Origin: Candidatus Peribacteria bacterium RIFCSPHIGHO2_01_FULL_55_13 | GTDB taxonomy: Bacteria; Patescibacteriota; Gracilibacteria; Peribacterales; Peribacteraceae | Length of the DNA: 50,942 bases | Assembly (NCBI GenBank): GCA_001788925.1 | Contig: MFXS01000007.1 | Coordinates: 16,078-67,019, forward strand | Direction of reading: 5' to 3' | Shown: one piece after another, positions 6,634-16,064 of the stretch | Position numbering within the stretch: the stretch's first letter is position 1 | Layout of the letters: the number at the start of each line of letters is the position of its first letter | Notes under the pieces: model-generated | Databases searched by the model: none | Seen by the model: only the letters and a program-made list of their open reading frames with translations | Told to the model about the DNA's origin: nothing | Position numbers and translations under genes: made by a program

Positions 6634-9600
6634 ATGCCCACTCCGTATTTTCTCAATCGCACATCTGCGATCCTCCTCGGCAGCGCTCTGATGCTCCTCA
6701 GTGCATCGGCCGCGGCCGCGCCACGGGCCACGGAAAATCTTCCCGAGCCGTACCGCATCCCGACAGCCTATCCTTCAAACATCGGCGAGATCCGCGATGT
6801 TACGGGAGATGCACTGCAGGGATGGGAAGGCGAAATCCATCAGGATCTTTCAGAGCGCGCGGTCTGCGGCGGATGGGACATGAGCGATACAGTGCAGGGT
6901 AAAATTCCCGTGGTGTCCGGAGTGCCGGGCCGCAAAGGTATTCCCTTGGGAAATATTCCTTCTGGCATGGCAGCGCGCGATGAAAGTAGTGGAGCGCTCG
7001 GAGACGGGTATCTCTACCCCGATGTCAGCGAGGTGAAAGGGTGGAGCACGGCATGCCAGGCGGGATTTCCTCCGTATCTGGATGACGGCCCGCCGTGCAA
7101 AGACCCCAACAATAAGAACTACGGCACCCCGAAACAATGTGAGGATTTGTGTCCGCGGATCAATGCCTGGCAGTTTCCGATTTGGGTAGTCATCTGGGTA
7201 CGGCCTGCACCCCTTGCTGATATGTCTATATGCGTGCAGCAGGGCAAGGGGGGGAAAGAGCTGAACTATGACTCCTTCAATGGAGACTGCTGTGAACGTA
7301 ATGGAACAGACGAAGAAACGGTATCTCCCGCCTACACACAATGCATGACAGAAGTGGGAGACGAGGCGTACTGCAGAGGTCTGTACCCTCCACAACCCGG
7401 AGTAAGTTGTGCAGGTAAATATGGGAGTGATGCAGACGACCCACGGCACGACCCCGGTCTTCCTGCAGATGCTAAATGCAACGAATCACCAGGTTTAGGT
7501 TATATACAAACCGCCGTGATCTTTTCTGGTTGGTATTACTGCTGCACGGGAGCAATTGTGAGAGAGTTGAATTACGATGATTGCAAGCTTGAAGATCCGG
7601 CTGCATGTGTAGCGCACAGCGATCCTCGGCGAAACTGTGTGCGGTGCGAGGGGGACGGTCTGCCAGTCCCCAATGGAGCGTCTCCGGCAAGGGATACTAA
7701 TGGTGATCTGATTCCGCGGGGGCCTGCGCCTCTCCGTCAAGAAACCGGTTGCCGCGCCGGGTACGACGCGACGATCGACGGCAATGTGATGAACCCGGGG
7801 AGATTCGTCTCCTACTACCGCGAATATCCCGTTGCGGGATACAGCCGCGATGCAGTGGATCAAGCTCCGAAAGATGTCACTGCCCGCCAGGGCGTTCCTG
7901 TCTCGTGTTACGGTTTTTACCGCGAATTTGATCCGAAGACCACCCGTACTGCCGATGCGGACTCGCGGTGTGTGATCGCCGCGTATCAATCGAACAATGA
8001 ATTCCGCCTCTTCTACAAAACCCAGCTCGGGCACGGCAGCTTCGGCGAGACGAGCGTATACCCCGACCCCGATCCGACGGCCGATACGGAAATCCGCGAT
8101 CCCGGCTTCAATGCCGACGAAGACCTCTGGTACCAGAACCTGGGAGGAGCCTTCAGTCTGCTGAATGGAAAAAAGTTTAAAGAGGCCGGACAGGACATCA
8201 CGTTCGCGCTGCTTTCGCTCGATTCCACGCTGGAGCGTGTGCGCGGTCCGATGCTCGCGCCCTCGGGCGCCTCGGCTGGTTCCGTTTCGTCCGGAAGAGG
8301 GCCGGATCCTTATGAAAGCATGCGTTCTCCCGGAGCGTTGCGCCGCGCGTTCGACGATTCCGTGAGCAACCAGCGCGGCCCCGCCCGTACGATCGCCGAG
8401 TGGTGGCAGAAACAGGAAACCGCCATGCAGGACGTGGTGCATCCCGCGGTCGCGCACATCATCTTTCCTTCTGCATGGAGCGCGAATCTCAATCTGCAGC
8501 ACCACTTCCCGAGCCCTGTTTTGCCCGAACCTCCCACAACGCCGGTTCCCCCGGGCAACTATGACCCGCGCAGAGACACGATCGAAGTGCAGACGGAATT
8601 GCGCGACGATCTTCTCGGGGAAGTCGCCTCATTTCTGGAAGAAGCTCTCATCGCTCCGGTGGAAGAGCGCAGTGTGACCATCGTGGTGCCCTTCGGTTCC
8701 GCGACGGACTTCCGCGCATACAAGGAGGGATGGGTGCGGTGGCAAAAGATGCGTGAAGACGCGGGGAAGCCGGTGCCCCCGGAGACGCAGCCGTTCATCG
8801 ACCGCCTGGAGGAATATGCCGTACAGATTGATGGAGCGCGGGCACTGCGGGGGCAACTGGCACGATCGCTGGCCGCATCACTGGAGCGCCAGGCGGATGC
8901 GGCGCAGGCGGTGCACGACTGGCTGGAAACGAATCTCGACGACTTCCGCGATTTCCAGCAGGAACGCCAGCAGAGGCAGCAACTCATCTACCGCTGGCGC
9001 GATCTTCAGACGGCGTACCGCAACTTCCACGACAAGACCAATATGCCTTGGTGCAAGAATGACGCGTTTACGACGCCCATCTACTCTCTGCTCGACTCCT
9101 GGATGCTGGGACGCCCGGATCTCAACGGACAGTCGCTTCCGCAGATCTCGTACCCTCGTCCGGAAGATGTGTACATCGATCTCTCCGTGTTCCAGACAGA
9201 CCAGGTTCCACTCGTTGTCCCTGTCTTAAAACCCGTGCAGATCCTGGTATCGCATGACATGTTAAGCCCGCCTTTCGTGTTCCAGGAAGAGGTCAGTATC
9301 CCCGTGCTTCCTCCACTCCCTCCTCTGCCGGATGCCGCTTCCAGCATGGTCGCGGCGATTCCCGACCTGGAAGTCGGTCCTGCGCTTTCCATCACCTTCC
9401 CCGATGTATCACTCGTCTTGAATGCCTACTCTCAATGTATGGAGGATGTGGGGGATGAGTCATACTGCCGCGCGCTCTATGGAGACAGCGACCCGTTGAT
9501 CTCGATGGAAAAACTTGTGGGTGGTATGAATGCCAAGTACAAACAATTCTGGGATGCTGTGACCAAACCACGCTGCGACACGGCGGAAGCCGCCAAGCGC

Positions 9601-10080
9601 TGCGCGGGAGCGGACCCGGCGGAAGGCGACTGCTGCGTGCAACCGGGAGAGGAGAAATACTGCAGGAGAGGATGGAATTCCGATACCTGCGTCCATGTGG
9701 AAATGGATCTCCTGGAACGCTTCACGCGAATCGGCGCACGGCCGGCCGTGCAACTTCTGGAAGATTTCCTGGTGATCGGCTCCTGGCGAACTCCTGGTAA
9801 CGCGAACGCGGATTTCCCGCCGTGTGACCCGCAAGACTGGGCCTGCTTGAACCTGCACGCCGTCCGCATGGAGCCCCGCTACGGATGGGGCGCGGAAATG
9901 AGCACGAGCAGCGCGGACGCCGCCATCGATGCCCTGCGCGCCCGGATGTTCCAGGAAACATTGCAATCGCCGCAGTTCCCCTATCAGGCCCCCTCCGAAA
10001 CCATTGTCCCATCGTTTGATGTCCGCCCGCCGCTTGATCTGTCGCCCCTCTCGCCTTCCCCCTCCATAATTTCTCCGTGA
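6634..10080 (+). CDS. Large secreted Cys-rich protein of unknown function, gene 1 of a coupled block
   Basis: Signal peptide MPTPYFLNRTSAILLGSALMLLSASAAAA; two copies of YxQCMxxVGDExYCRxLY. Confidence 0.88.
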   Translation: MPTPYFLNRTSAILLGSALMLLSASAAAAPRATENLPEPYRIPTAYPSNIGEIRDVTGDALQGWEGEIHQDLSERAVCGGWDMSDTVQGKIPVVSGVPGRKGIPLGNIPSGMAARDESSGALGDGYLYPDVSEVKGWSTACQAGFPPYLDDGPPCKDPNNKNYGTPKQCEDLCPRINAWQFPIWVVIWVRPAPLADMSICVQQGKGGKELNYDSFNGDCCERNGTDEETVSPAYTQCMTEVGDEAYCRGLYPPQPGVSCAGKYGSDADDPRHDPGLPADAKCNESPGLGYIQTAVIFSGWYYCCTGAIVRELNYDDCKLEDPAACVAHSDPRRNCVRCEGDGLPVPNGASPARDTNGDLIPRGPAPLRQETGCRAGYDATIDGNVMNPGRFVSYYREYPVAGYSRDAVDQAPKDVTARQGVPVSCYGFYREFDPKTTRTADADSRCVIAAYQSNNEFRLFYKTQLGHGSFGETSVYPDPDPTADTEIRDPGFNADEDLWYQNLGGAFSLLNGKKFKEAGQDITFALLSLDSTLERVRGPMLAPSGASAGSVSSGRGPDPYESMRSPGALRRAFDDSVSNQRGPARTIAEWWQKQETAMQDVVHPAVAHIIFPSAWSANLNLQHHFPSPVLPEPPTTPVPPGNYDPRRDTIEVQTELRDDLLGEVASFLEEALIAPVEERSVTIVVPFGSATDFRAYKEGWVRWQKMREDAGKPVPPETQPFIDRLEEYAVQIDGARALRGQLARSLAASLERQADAAQAVHDWLETNLDDFRDFQQERQQRQQLIYRWRDLQTAYRNFHDKTNMPWCKNDAFTTPIYSLLDSWMLGRPDLNGQSLPQISYPRPEDVYIDLSVFQTDQVPLVVPVLKPVQILVSHDMLSPPFVFQEEVSIPVLPPLPPLPDAASSMVAAIPDLEVGPALSITFPDVSLVLNAYSQCMEDVGDESYCRALYGDSDPLISMEKLVGGMNAKYKQFWDAVTKPRCDTAEAAKRCAGADPAEGDCCVQPGEEKYCRRGWNSDTCVHVEMDLLERFTRIGARPAVQLLEDFLVIGSWRTPGNANADFPPCDPQDWACLNLHAVRMEPRYGWGAEMSTSSADAAIDALRARMFQETLQSPQFPYQAPSETIVPSFDVRPPLDLSPLSPSPSIISP

Positions 10081-10952
10081 GCCGCCCTCTCTTTTTCCGC
10101 CGGCTTCCCGCGGGGTTCTGCGCCTTGCTTCTGGTATGCGCGCTTCTGCCGCGGCAAGCCGGAGCAAGTCATACGTCGGACTACCCGGCATGCCGCGACG
10201 CCCTGGATTGGCAGGGCTGGAAGGAGCAGCGCCTCTGGCGCGCCACACTCTTCGGCGTCAAGCGGGCGCGTGAGGCGGAAGCATCTGAAGTGCGGTTTTC
10301 AAAAGACCGCAGCATCTGGATCAAGTCTCACATCAGCGCCGGCGGCACCTCCGCCGTGGATGAGTGGCGCTCGCTCTCTCCAGGATACGAAAGCGTCACG
10401 TGGTACAACTCCCTCATCGACAGCCAGACCGATATCACCCCGCGCCGCGGCATCTTCGACACACGCCAGCGGATGTCCTCAGAATTGGTCCCCTACATCA
10501 CGCAGTCGTACCGCAGTTTGGAATGCCGCCTTGAGGCGATCTGTGAACTACTTGCGCTTTCGGAGCCCCACAAAGAGCACTCCCCGCAGACGGTGACCGT
10601 GAAAGTTTTTGGCTGTGGGGATATGCCTGCAAAGACCCTCCCGGAATGTCATCTGGAAAGTAACCCCACCCAGCTCACCACCCAGGGCGACATCCACCAG
10701 TACTGCCAGACGATGATCGCGACGATCCGGAAGCGGGAGACGCAGATCGCAAAACTCGTGATGGAGTACGACGCCGGATACCGTTCGATCCTGCAGCTTT
10801 CCGGCATTATGCGGGGATTCCTCGGCGAAATGCGCGGAACAGTGCTTGGGTCGCTGCGCGGAGCGACGGACCTGATTACCACCTTCAGCCGCGTACCGTG
10901 CTTCATCGGTTCCTGCGACGATGCTCCCGCCACAATGATGACTTCCCCATAA
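10077..10952 (+). CDS. Secreted protein of unknown function, gene 2 of the block
   Basis: GTGA overlap; signal peptide LPAGFCALLLVCALLPRQAGA. Confidence 0.85.
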   Translation: MSRPLFFRRLPAGFCALLLVCALLPRQAGASHTSDYPACRDALDWQGWKEQRLWRATLFGVKRAREAEASEVRFSKDRSIWIKSHISAGGTSAVDEWRSLSPGYESVTWYNSLIDSQTDITPRRGIFDTRQRMSSELVPYITQSYRSLECRLEAICELLALSEPHKEHSPQTVTVKVFGCGDMPAKTLPECHLESNPTQLTTQGDIHQYCQTMIATIRKRETQIAKLVMEYDAGYRSILQLSGIMRGFLGEMRGTVLGSLRGATDLITTFSRVPCFIGSCDDAPATMMTSP

Positions 10953-11863
10953 TGCCCATGCCATGGCGACTGCTTCTCATCGGCATGACACTGACCGCCG
11001 GCCTCGCGCACGCCGCGGAGTGGGAACAGCCGTACCCGAAGCTCGGGTCATGCACCAAGAAAGATACGATCGCCTTTTTTGACCCCCGGTACGCGCAGTG
11101 CATGGAAGACACGGGCGACGAGGCCTATTGCTCTTCGTTGTATCCGGTCACGTCGCTGCCGTTTGATCAATGGGCGACCACGTATCACGGGAACATCAAC
11201 CGCGTTGTGGAGGATTTTCTGGGGCAGACCGAAGAGGACCACCTGGCGCTACGGAGGCGGGGATCGGGCCCGGTATCCTGCACACAGCAAAGCGACCGCG
11301 CCTCCCCGCTGATTGCCGCAATCGCCCACACGCTCGAGCCGTGGGAAAACGGACCGGCAACCTTTTACCAATCGGACACCGCGCCCGTGCTTCTGGAATA
11401 TCTGCGCGTCTATGAGTGCAGCCTCATCGAGAGATCACTGTCTCTCCCCATAGAAATCTGGCGGGAGGAAGACGCGCGCGGACGGTTGCTGCCGGCAGGA
11501 CTCCCGGGCAATCCCCTCTTTTTCATGAACATTTGGGTGCTATGGGCGGGGCAATCGGAGCATATCCGCAGGGAAATGGCCATCGCCCGTCCCACGCTGG
11601 AACGGGCGCTGTCATTTATGGGCACCGTGCACATGACACGGATGCTGGAACGCGATACCGAGTGCATCCAGCGCGCCTCGCTCGACATCCGCAATGCCTT
11701 CGCGCTTTCCGCGGATACCGCGGCGTGCATGCCCAGAATCTGGAACGCGAAGGATCCTCTTCGCAACACCCCCGCGTGCGCCGACAATCTCGACAATGAC
11801 AATGACGGAGCCACGGATCTCGATGACACCGGCTGCGACTCTCTTACCGACATGACCGAATGA
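10952..11863 (+). CDS. Secreted Cys-rich protein, gene 3 of the block, with C-terminal Asn/Asp calcium-binding-like motif
   Basis: TAATG overlap; signal peptide MPMPWRLLLIGMTLTAGLAHA; YAQCMEDTGDEAYCSSLYP; CADNLDNDNDGATDLDDTGCDS. Confidence 0.85.
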   Translation: MPMPWRLLLIGMTLTAGLAHAAEWEQPYPKLGSCTKKDTIAFFDPRYAQCMEDTGDEAYCSSLYPVTSLPFDQWATTYHGNINRVVEDFLGQTEEDHLALRRRGSGPVSCTQQSDRASPLIAAIAHTLEPWENGPATFYQSDTAPVLLEYLRVYECSLIERSLSLPIEIWREEDARGRLLPAGLPGNPLFFMNIWVLWAGQSEHIRREMAIARPTLERALSFMGTVHMTRMLERDTECIQRASLDIRNAFALSADTAACMPRIWNAKDPLRNTPACADNLDNDNDGATDLDDTGCDSLTDMTE

Positions 11864-14388
11864 GACGCTCTTCTTTTATCAGCGGCATAGCCCTCGCGTT
11901 GCTACTCTCCTTTGGAGCGGTCCCCGCAGATTCCGCCCGCGCCGCCGATTTGACGCTCTACATGCGCCTGAAGACGATCTCGGAAAAGCAGGTGCTGGGA
12001 GATGTGGAGCCCGACATCGCGGCGTACGTGCAGTCGCTCGTGCAGTCGCAGTACGACGACACTCTTGCTCTGGACGACATCAGCGTCGCTGCGCGCGCGC
12101 CGGGCGCATTTCAGGGGCGCTGCGGCGCCCGGGGAATCCAGGCGAGCAAATGCGCGGATCTGGAACGGCAGATCCGCCGCCTGGTGGAACGTGAAGAGCG
12201 GGTGCGAAAACTGGGAAGAGATCTCTTCCTCACAACCGGGAGCTATGAGGTCCCACTCAGCGAATCTCTTGGGAAATTTGCGGCGGTAAGCCCCCCCTTG
12301 GGAAGCCTGCTCACTATCTGGGAATCGGGGAGCGACCGTGCGGTGAATCCCGATGCGTTCGTCCATACCACTGCGGCGCCCCTCCCCGATCCCGACGGCA
12401 AGACGGAAGACGCCTACACGGAGTTGAAGGATGCACTGGACGCGTTGGTAGAAGATGCCGGCGGCCCGAAGGAGGACTTGAGTGAGCTTGCCGCGGCGGT
12501 GGCGCGCTACCGGTTCGGCTATACAGCGGTGCGCAGCGAGGGATCCTGCGACGCCGCGATCGGCGGGATTGGTGAACTGAGCCAGCTCACGCAGCGTTGG
12601 TGCGCGCTCGAAGACGAACTGCACGACGTCTGGAACCATCTTCATGCCAGTCTTACCGCGCGGCCGCTGCCCCCGGACAGCAGCGAAGTCGTCTTCTTCC
12701 CTACCTGGCTCTTCAAGGACATCAACGTGGTGGTCTGGGCCACCAACCGCGACGTGGGAATAGAGTGGGAGATCCCGCTCGAGCCCGTCCTGCCGTGGTT
12801 GATGGATGACCGCGAGTATCAGACCTGCATGGAGGAAAATAATGACGACGAAGCCTATTGCTCCTCCCGTTTCCCGCCTGTCCCTATTCCGGGCGGTGCG
12901 CTTTTGAATCCGCCCGATCCTCCCCCCTTCGCAACGGGAGTCTGCGGCATGCCCCTGGGAAGCCGGGGATTTCTCTGCCAGCCCATCGAACAACATGAAT
13001 GCGCCATCGCACTGGCGCCGAACGGCTCCAGTAATGCAACGGGTACGGGCCTCTATCTCACTTCCTGCAAGGAACCCATCTTACAAACGCCCGTCCGGAT
13101 GAGCTTTGCGGGACCGGATGTCTGCGGCGTGGGTGGTTGGCGCATGCAGACGGAGCCGGCATCCGAGCCCGACAATCCTGGGGTGCAGACGGGATTGCTT
13201 CCGACTCAATGCAGTAATTGCTCGGTGGACATCTACTGCTCATCCTCATGTCCTGAAGGTGGAGCATATACCGATGCGCGCGACGCAAGCGGCCGCATTG
13301 GGATTTGTATTCCGGAAACGATCCAGGGAAGCACAGCAATTTTTCAGACTCTTATTCTCCACGAACTTGTCCACGCACAGCAGACCTGCAGCAACCCGCG
13401 CGAGATTCTGACCGGCGACCTCAACTACTGCTGCAGCAGCGAATACCAGGCGTACCTCGTGCAGTGCATCGCGTTCGCCGAAGACGGCATTCTTCAGGAC
13501 ATGCAGGTGACGCATCAGGGAAAGCGCATCAATGTCACGCCGGAGCTCTGCGCGGCCACGCTGAGCACCCTAAGTTGTTCCTCGCTCGGACAGTGCAGCG
13601 AGTCGCCCATTCCGCCGGCGGAGATGAAACAGGCAATGCTTGAGGCAGTGGAGCGCAGCAAGAGCCGCCTGAATCTTCCCGTCAGCTGCGCCGATGCCGT
13701 GAACAGAATGGATACGCGCTCGAAGGCGATCCTCGCCTCCCTGCCAAAGGCATGCACGCCCGAATGCCGCAGCGAATTTGAAAACACCATCGGCAACAAT
13801 CTCTGCTTCATCGGACAGTGCATTGAGCAGTCATGGGAGGAAGAACGGATTGTGCCGGGAAGAATGTCTCTAAATGTGGGCGACGAAGCGTTCCCGTGGG
13901 ACAGCTGCATCGGCGCGGAGCCCGCCGCCAATACCGATCTTCCCGCATCGTCGCTTTTGATGCTTCCCACCCTAGCGTTCCCCCCCCTTCCCGACTACCG
14001 GCCGTGGGACATCGCCAATAGCACAGACATTGCGCTCTGCCAGCTGCTGGGGCTGCCCGCACGCACACCACCGACTCTCTGCGCTGCTGAAGTCTCACGC
14101 CAGCTCAGCCGGCCCCTCAGTGATCCACTGGACATGATGATCAACCTTGCGGCGTCCGTGGAAGACCAGCTCGATCCGGCGGTGGAACTGGAGCGCATGG
14201 CTCCGAACGTCGGCACGCGGTATGCCACCTCCCTCTACCGCACCCAGCTCGGGGCTTTGCGCCGCGCATTCGCCGAAATCTTTGACGGTGCCGCGGTGAT
14301 GCTGGAGGAAATCAGCAAGACCTCTTTCCCCGAGCAGGCCTGTTCCCGCGTGGATGGCACGTGCCCCTTCCTCCCCTCTGCGCCGTGA
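11860..14388 (+). CDS. Secreted Cys-rich protein with HExxH (putative zinc metalloprotease), gene 4 of the block
   Basis: ATGA overlap; signal peptide; LILHELVHAQQ; YQTCMEENNDDEAYCSSRFP. Confidence 0.85.
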   Translation: MRRSSFISGIALALLLSFGAVPADSARAADLTLYMRLKTISEKQVLGDVEPDIAAYVQSLVQSQYDDTLALDDISVAARAPGAFQGRCGARGIQASKCADLERQIRRLVEREERVRKLGRDLFLTTGSYEVPLSESLGKFAAVSPPLGSLLTIWESGSDRAVNPDAFVHTTAAPLPDPDGKTEDAYTELKDALDALVEDAGGPKEDLSELAAAVARYRFGYTAVRSEGSCDAAIGGIGELSQLTQRWCALEDELHDVWNHLHASLTARPLPPDSSEVVFFPTWLFKDINVVVWATNRDVGIEWEIPLEPVLPWLMDDREYQTCMEENNDDEAYCSSRFPPVPIPGGALLNPPDPPPFATGVCGMPLGSRGFLCQPIEQHECAIALAPNGSSNATGTGLYLTSCKEPILQTPVRMSFAGPDVCGVGGWRMQTEPASEPDNPGVQTGLLPTQCSNCSVDIYCSSSCPEGGAYTDARDASGRIGICIPETIQGSTAIFQTLILHELVHAQQTCSNPREILTGDLNYCCSSEYQAYLVQCIAFAEDGILQDMQVTHQGKRINVTPELCAATLSTLSCSSLGQCSESPIPPAEMKQAMLEAVERSKSRLNLPVSCADAVNRMDTRSKAILASLPKACTPECRSEFENTIGNNLCFIGQCIEQSWEEERIVPGRMSLNVGDEAFPWDSCIGAEPAANTDLPASSLLMLPTLAFPPLPDYRPWDIANSTDIALCQLLGLPARTPPTLCAAEVSRQLSRPLSDPLDMMINLAASVEDQLDPAVELERMAPNVGTRYATSLYRTQLGALRRAFAEIFDGAAVMLEEISKTSFPEQACSRVDGTCPFLPSAP

Positions 14389-16004
14389 TGCGTCTACTCA
14401 GACATCTGACGGCAGGAATGGCAGGAAGGTTAGGAAAGGTCTTTTTTGTTCTGGTAATCATTCCTGGAAACGCCTCTGCGCTCACAGTCGACGAGATCGT
14501 CGCGATCCCCCCCGTCTCCGACCACTACGTGCAGCGCGTGCTCGACCGAGCAAATGCGGGAATCGCCCAGGCCGACACCATGTCTGCGCCGGGCGGTCCC
14601 ATTTTCGATATGTTCAAGCCGTGGTTTATCTTCTTCGCCACAAGCGCGATGCTCAGCACGGTGGATACGCGCATGCAGGTTACGAATATGCAGCGCGACC
14701 TCATGGAGGCCACGCCGTGCCTGCATCTGGATGTCGTCATCCTGCAGTCGAAGGTGGAAAAGGTGCGCCAGGAAATGCACACCGCCCTCGACGCCGGACA
14801 GCCGTATAAAATGGTGTATCTGCAGCAGCTCATCCGTTTTCTTAACGCCCGCACGGATCAACTGATGCGCGGAGCTAGGGATCCGCTGTATGAGGACACG
14901 ACCTGGGCGAAGGGACAGGTATTCGATCCGCCCAACCCCGTTTGGTGCTGCCCCGCGGGCATTCCGGGAAACACCTGCACGTTCACGGACGATGCGGTCT
15001 GCATCGCGGATGGGGGAAATCCCTTCACGACCCCCCGGGCATGTCAGGAGTACGGGTGCCTTTTGCCGGATTCCCAAAATCCGCTCGAGGGAAAGCTCTG
15101 CCCGTTCCATTCCGATTACCTGCCCCCCGCGGTCTCGGGATACGGATGTGATCTTGATGCGTTACCCGGTGAAGCATTGGGCCATACGCCGACCGCAGCG
15201 GAGATGGGTGCGCTCGCCGAACTCATTCTGCAGCGCGATGTGTTCGTAACGCGCCTGCAGAACTTTGCGCCGCTCGCGGAGGAGATCGACGCGATGAGCG
15301 GCGTGGACCCGGACTATGCGTCGCTCGGCAGCGGCCTCTCACGTGAGCACGGAGAAGCGTTCGGATGCCTGCAGGACATGGACCTGGCTCGACAGATCGG
15401 GGCCACGTCGCTGCTGCAGGCGATGCCCGCGGGATCCGCGGAAACCCGGGGCGCTTTTTCCATCCCCAAAAACGAACCCTGGATCATGGTTCGGCTCTCG
15501 GCGCTCCTGCAGCAATGGGGACAACGCCGGCCGCAGGCGAAAGATCTGCGTTACCCGCCGGAATTCCCGCCGGGACCCGAACGCGACGATGCCGAGGTGC
15601 GCGAGGAAGCCAAGCCCACACTCTTCAAGGCGCGCGACTGGTACGTGCGCACGGTCTTCCAGTCCTGGAACACCTATCATGGAAAAAAGGAGGCGATCTC
15701 GCTGGCGGCTTCTCAGGACAATATCCTCCAGATACAGGAGGCCTCGCCGCAGATGAACGCGGTCACGCAGCGTCTGCGCGCGCTCACACAGAATCACGCG
15801 CAGGGGGTGCGTTCTTTTGCAAAAGGCTTCGCCTACTACCTGCGCCGCTCCTGCATCTACCGCCCCTGTAACGCCAAGCTCGACCAGGTGCTCCGGATCG
15901 TCTTTCAGAATTCCTGTTTCCCCTATGCAAGCGGGCTCTATTTCGGCAATGAGGATGCGCATGAGGATTGCCGGGAGGACGCGGAAATCACTGTCAGCCC
16001 CTGA
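14388..16004 (+). CDS. Secreted Cys-containing protein of unknown function, gene 5 of the block
   Basis: TGATG overlap; signal peptide LGKVFFVLVIIPGNASA; CCPAGIPGNTCTFTDDAVC. Confidence 0.85.
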   Translation: MRLLRHLTAGMAGRLGKVFFVLVIIPGNASALTVDEIVAIPPVSDHYVQRVLDRANAGIAQADTMSAPGGPIFDMFKPWFIFFATSAMLSTVDTRMQVTNMQRDLMEATPCLHLDVVILQSKVEKVRQEMHTALDAGQPYKMVYLQQLIRFLNARTDQLMRGARDPLYEDTTWAKGQVFDPPNPVWCCPAGIPGNTCTFTDDAVCIADGGNPFTTPRACQEYGCLLPDSQNPLEGKLCPFHSDYLPPAVSGYGCDLDALPGEALGHTPTAAEMGALAELILQRDVFVTRLQNFAPLAEEIDAMSGVDPDYASLGSGLSREHGEAFGCLQDMDLARQIGATSLLQAMPAGSAETRGAFSIPKNEPWIMVRLSALLQQWGQRRPQAKDLRYPPEFPPGPERDDAEVREEAKPTLFKARDWYVRTVFQSWNTYHGKKEAISLAASQDNILQIQEASPQMNAVTQRLRALTQNHAQGVRSFAKGFAYYLRRSCIYRPCNAKLDQVLRIVFQNSCFPYASGLYFGNEDAHEDCREDAEITVSP

Positions 16005-16064
16005 TCTGGATATCCAGGGATTCGAGTACTCGCCGCCCCGAAGAAGCGATAAGATTTCTGGGAC

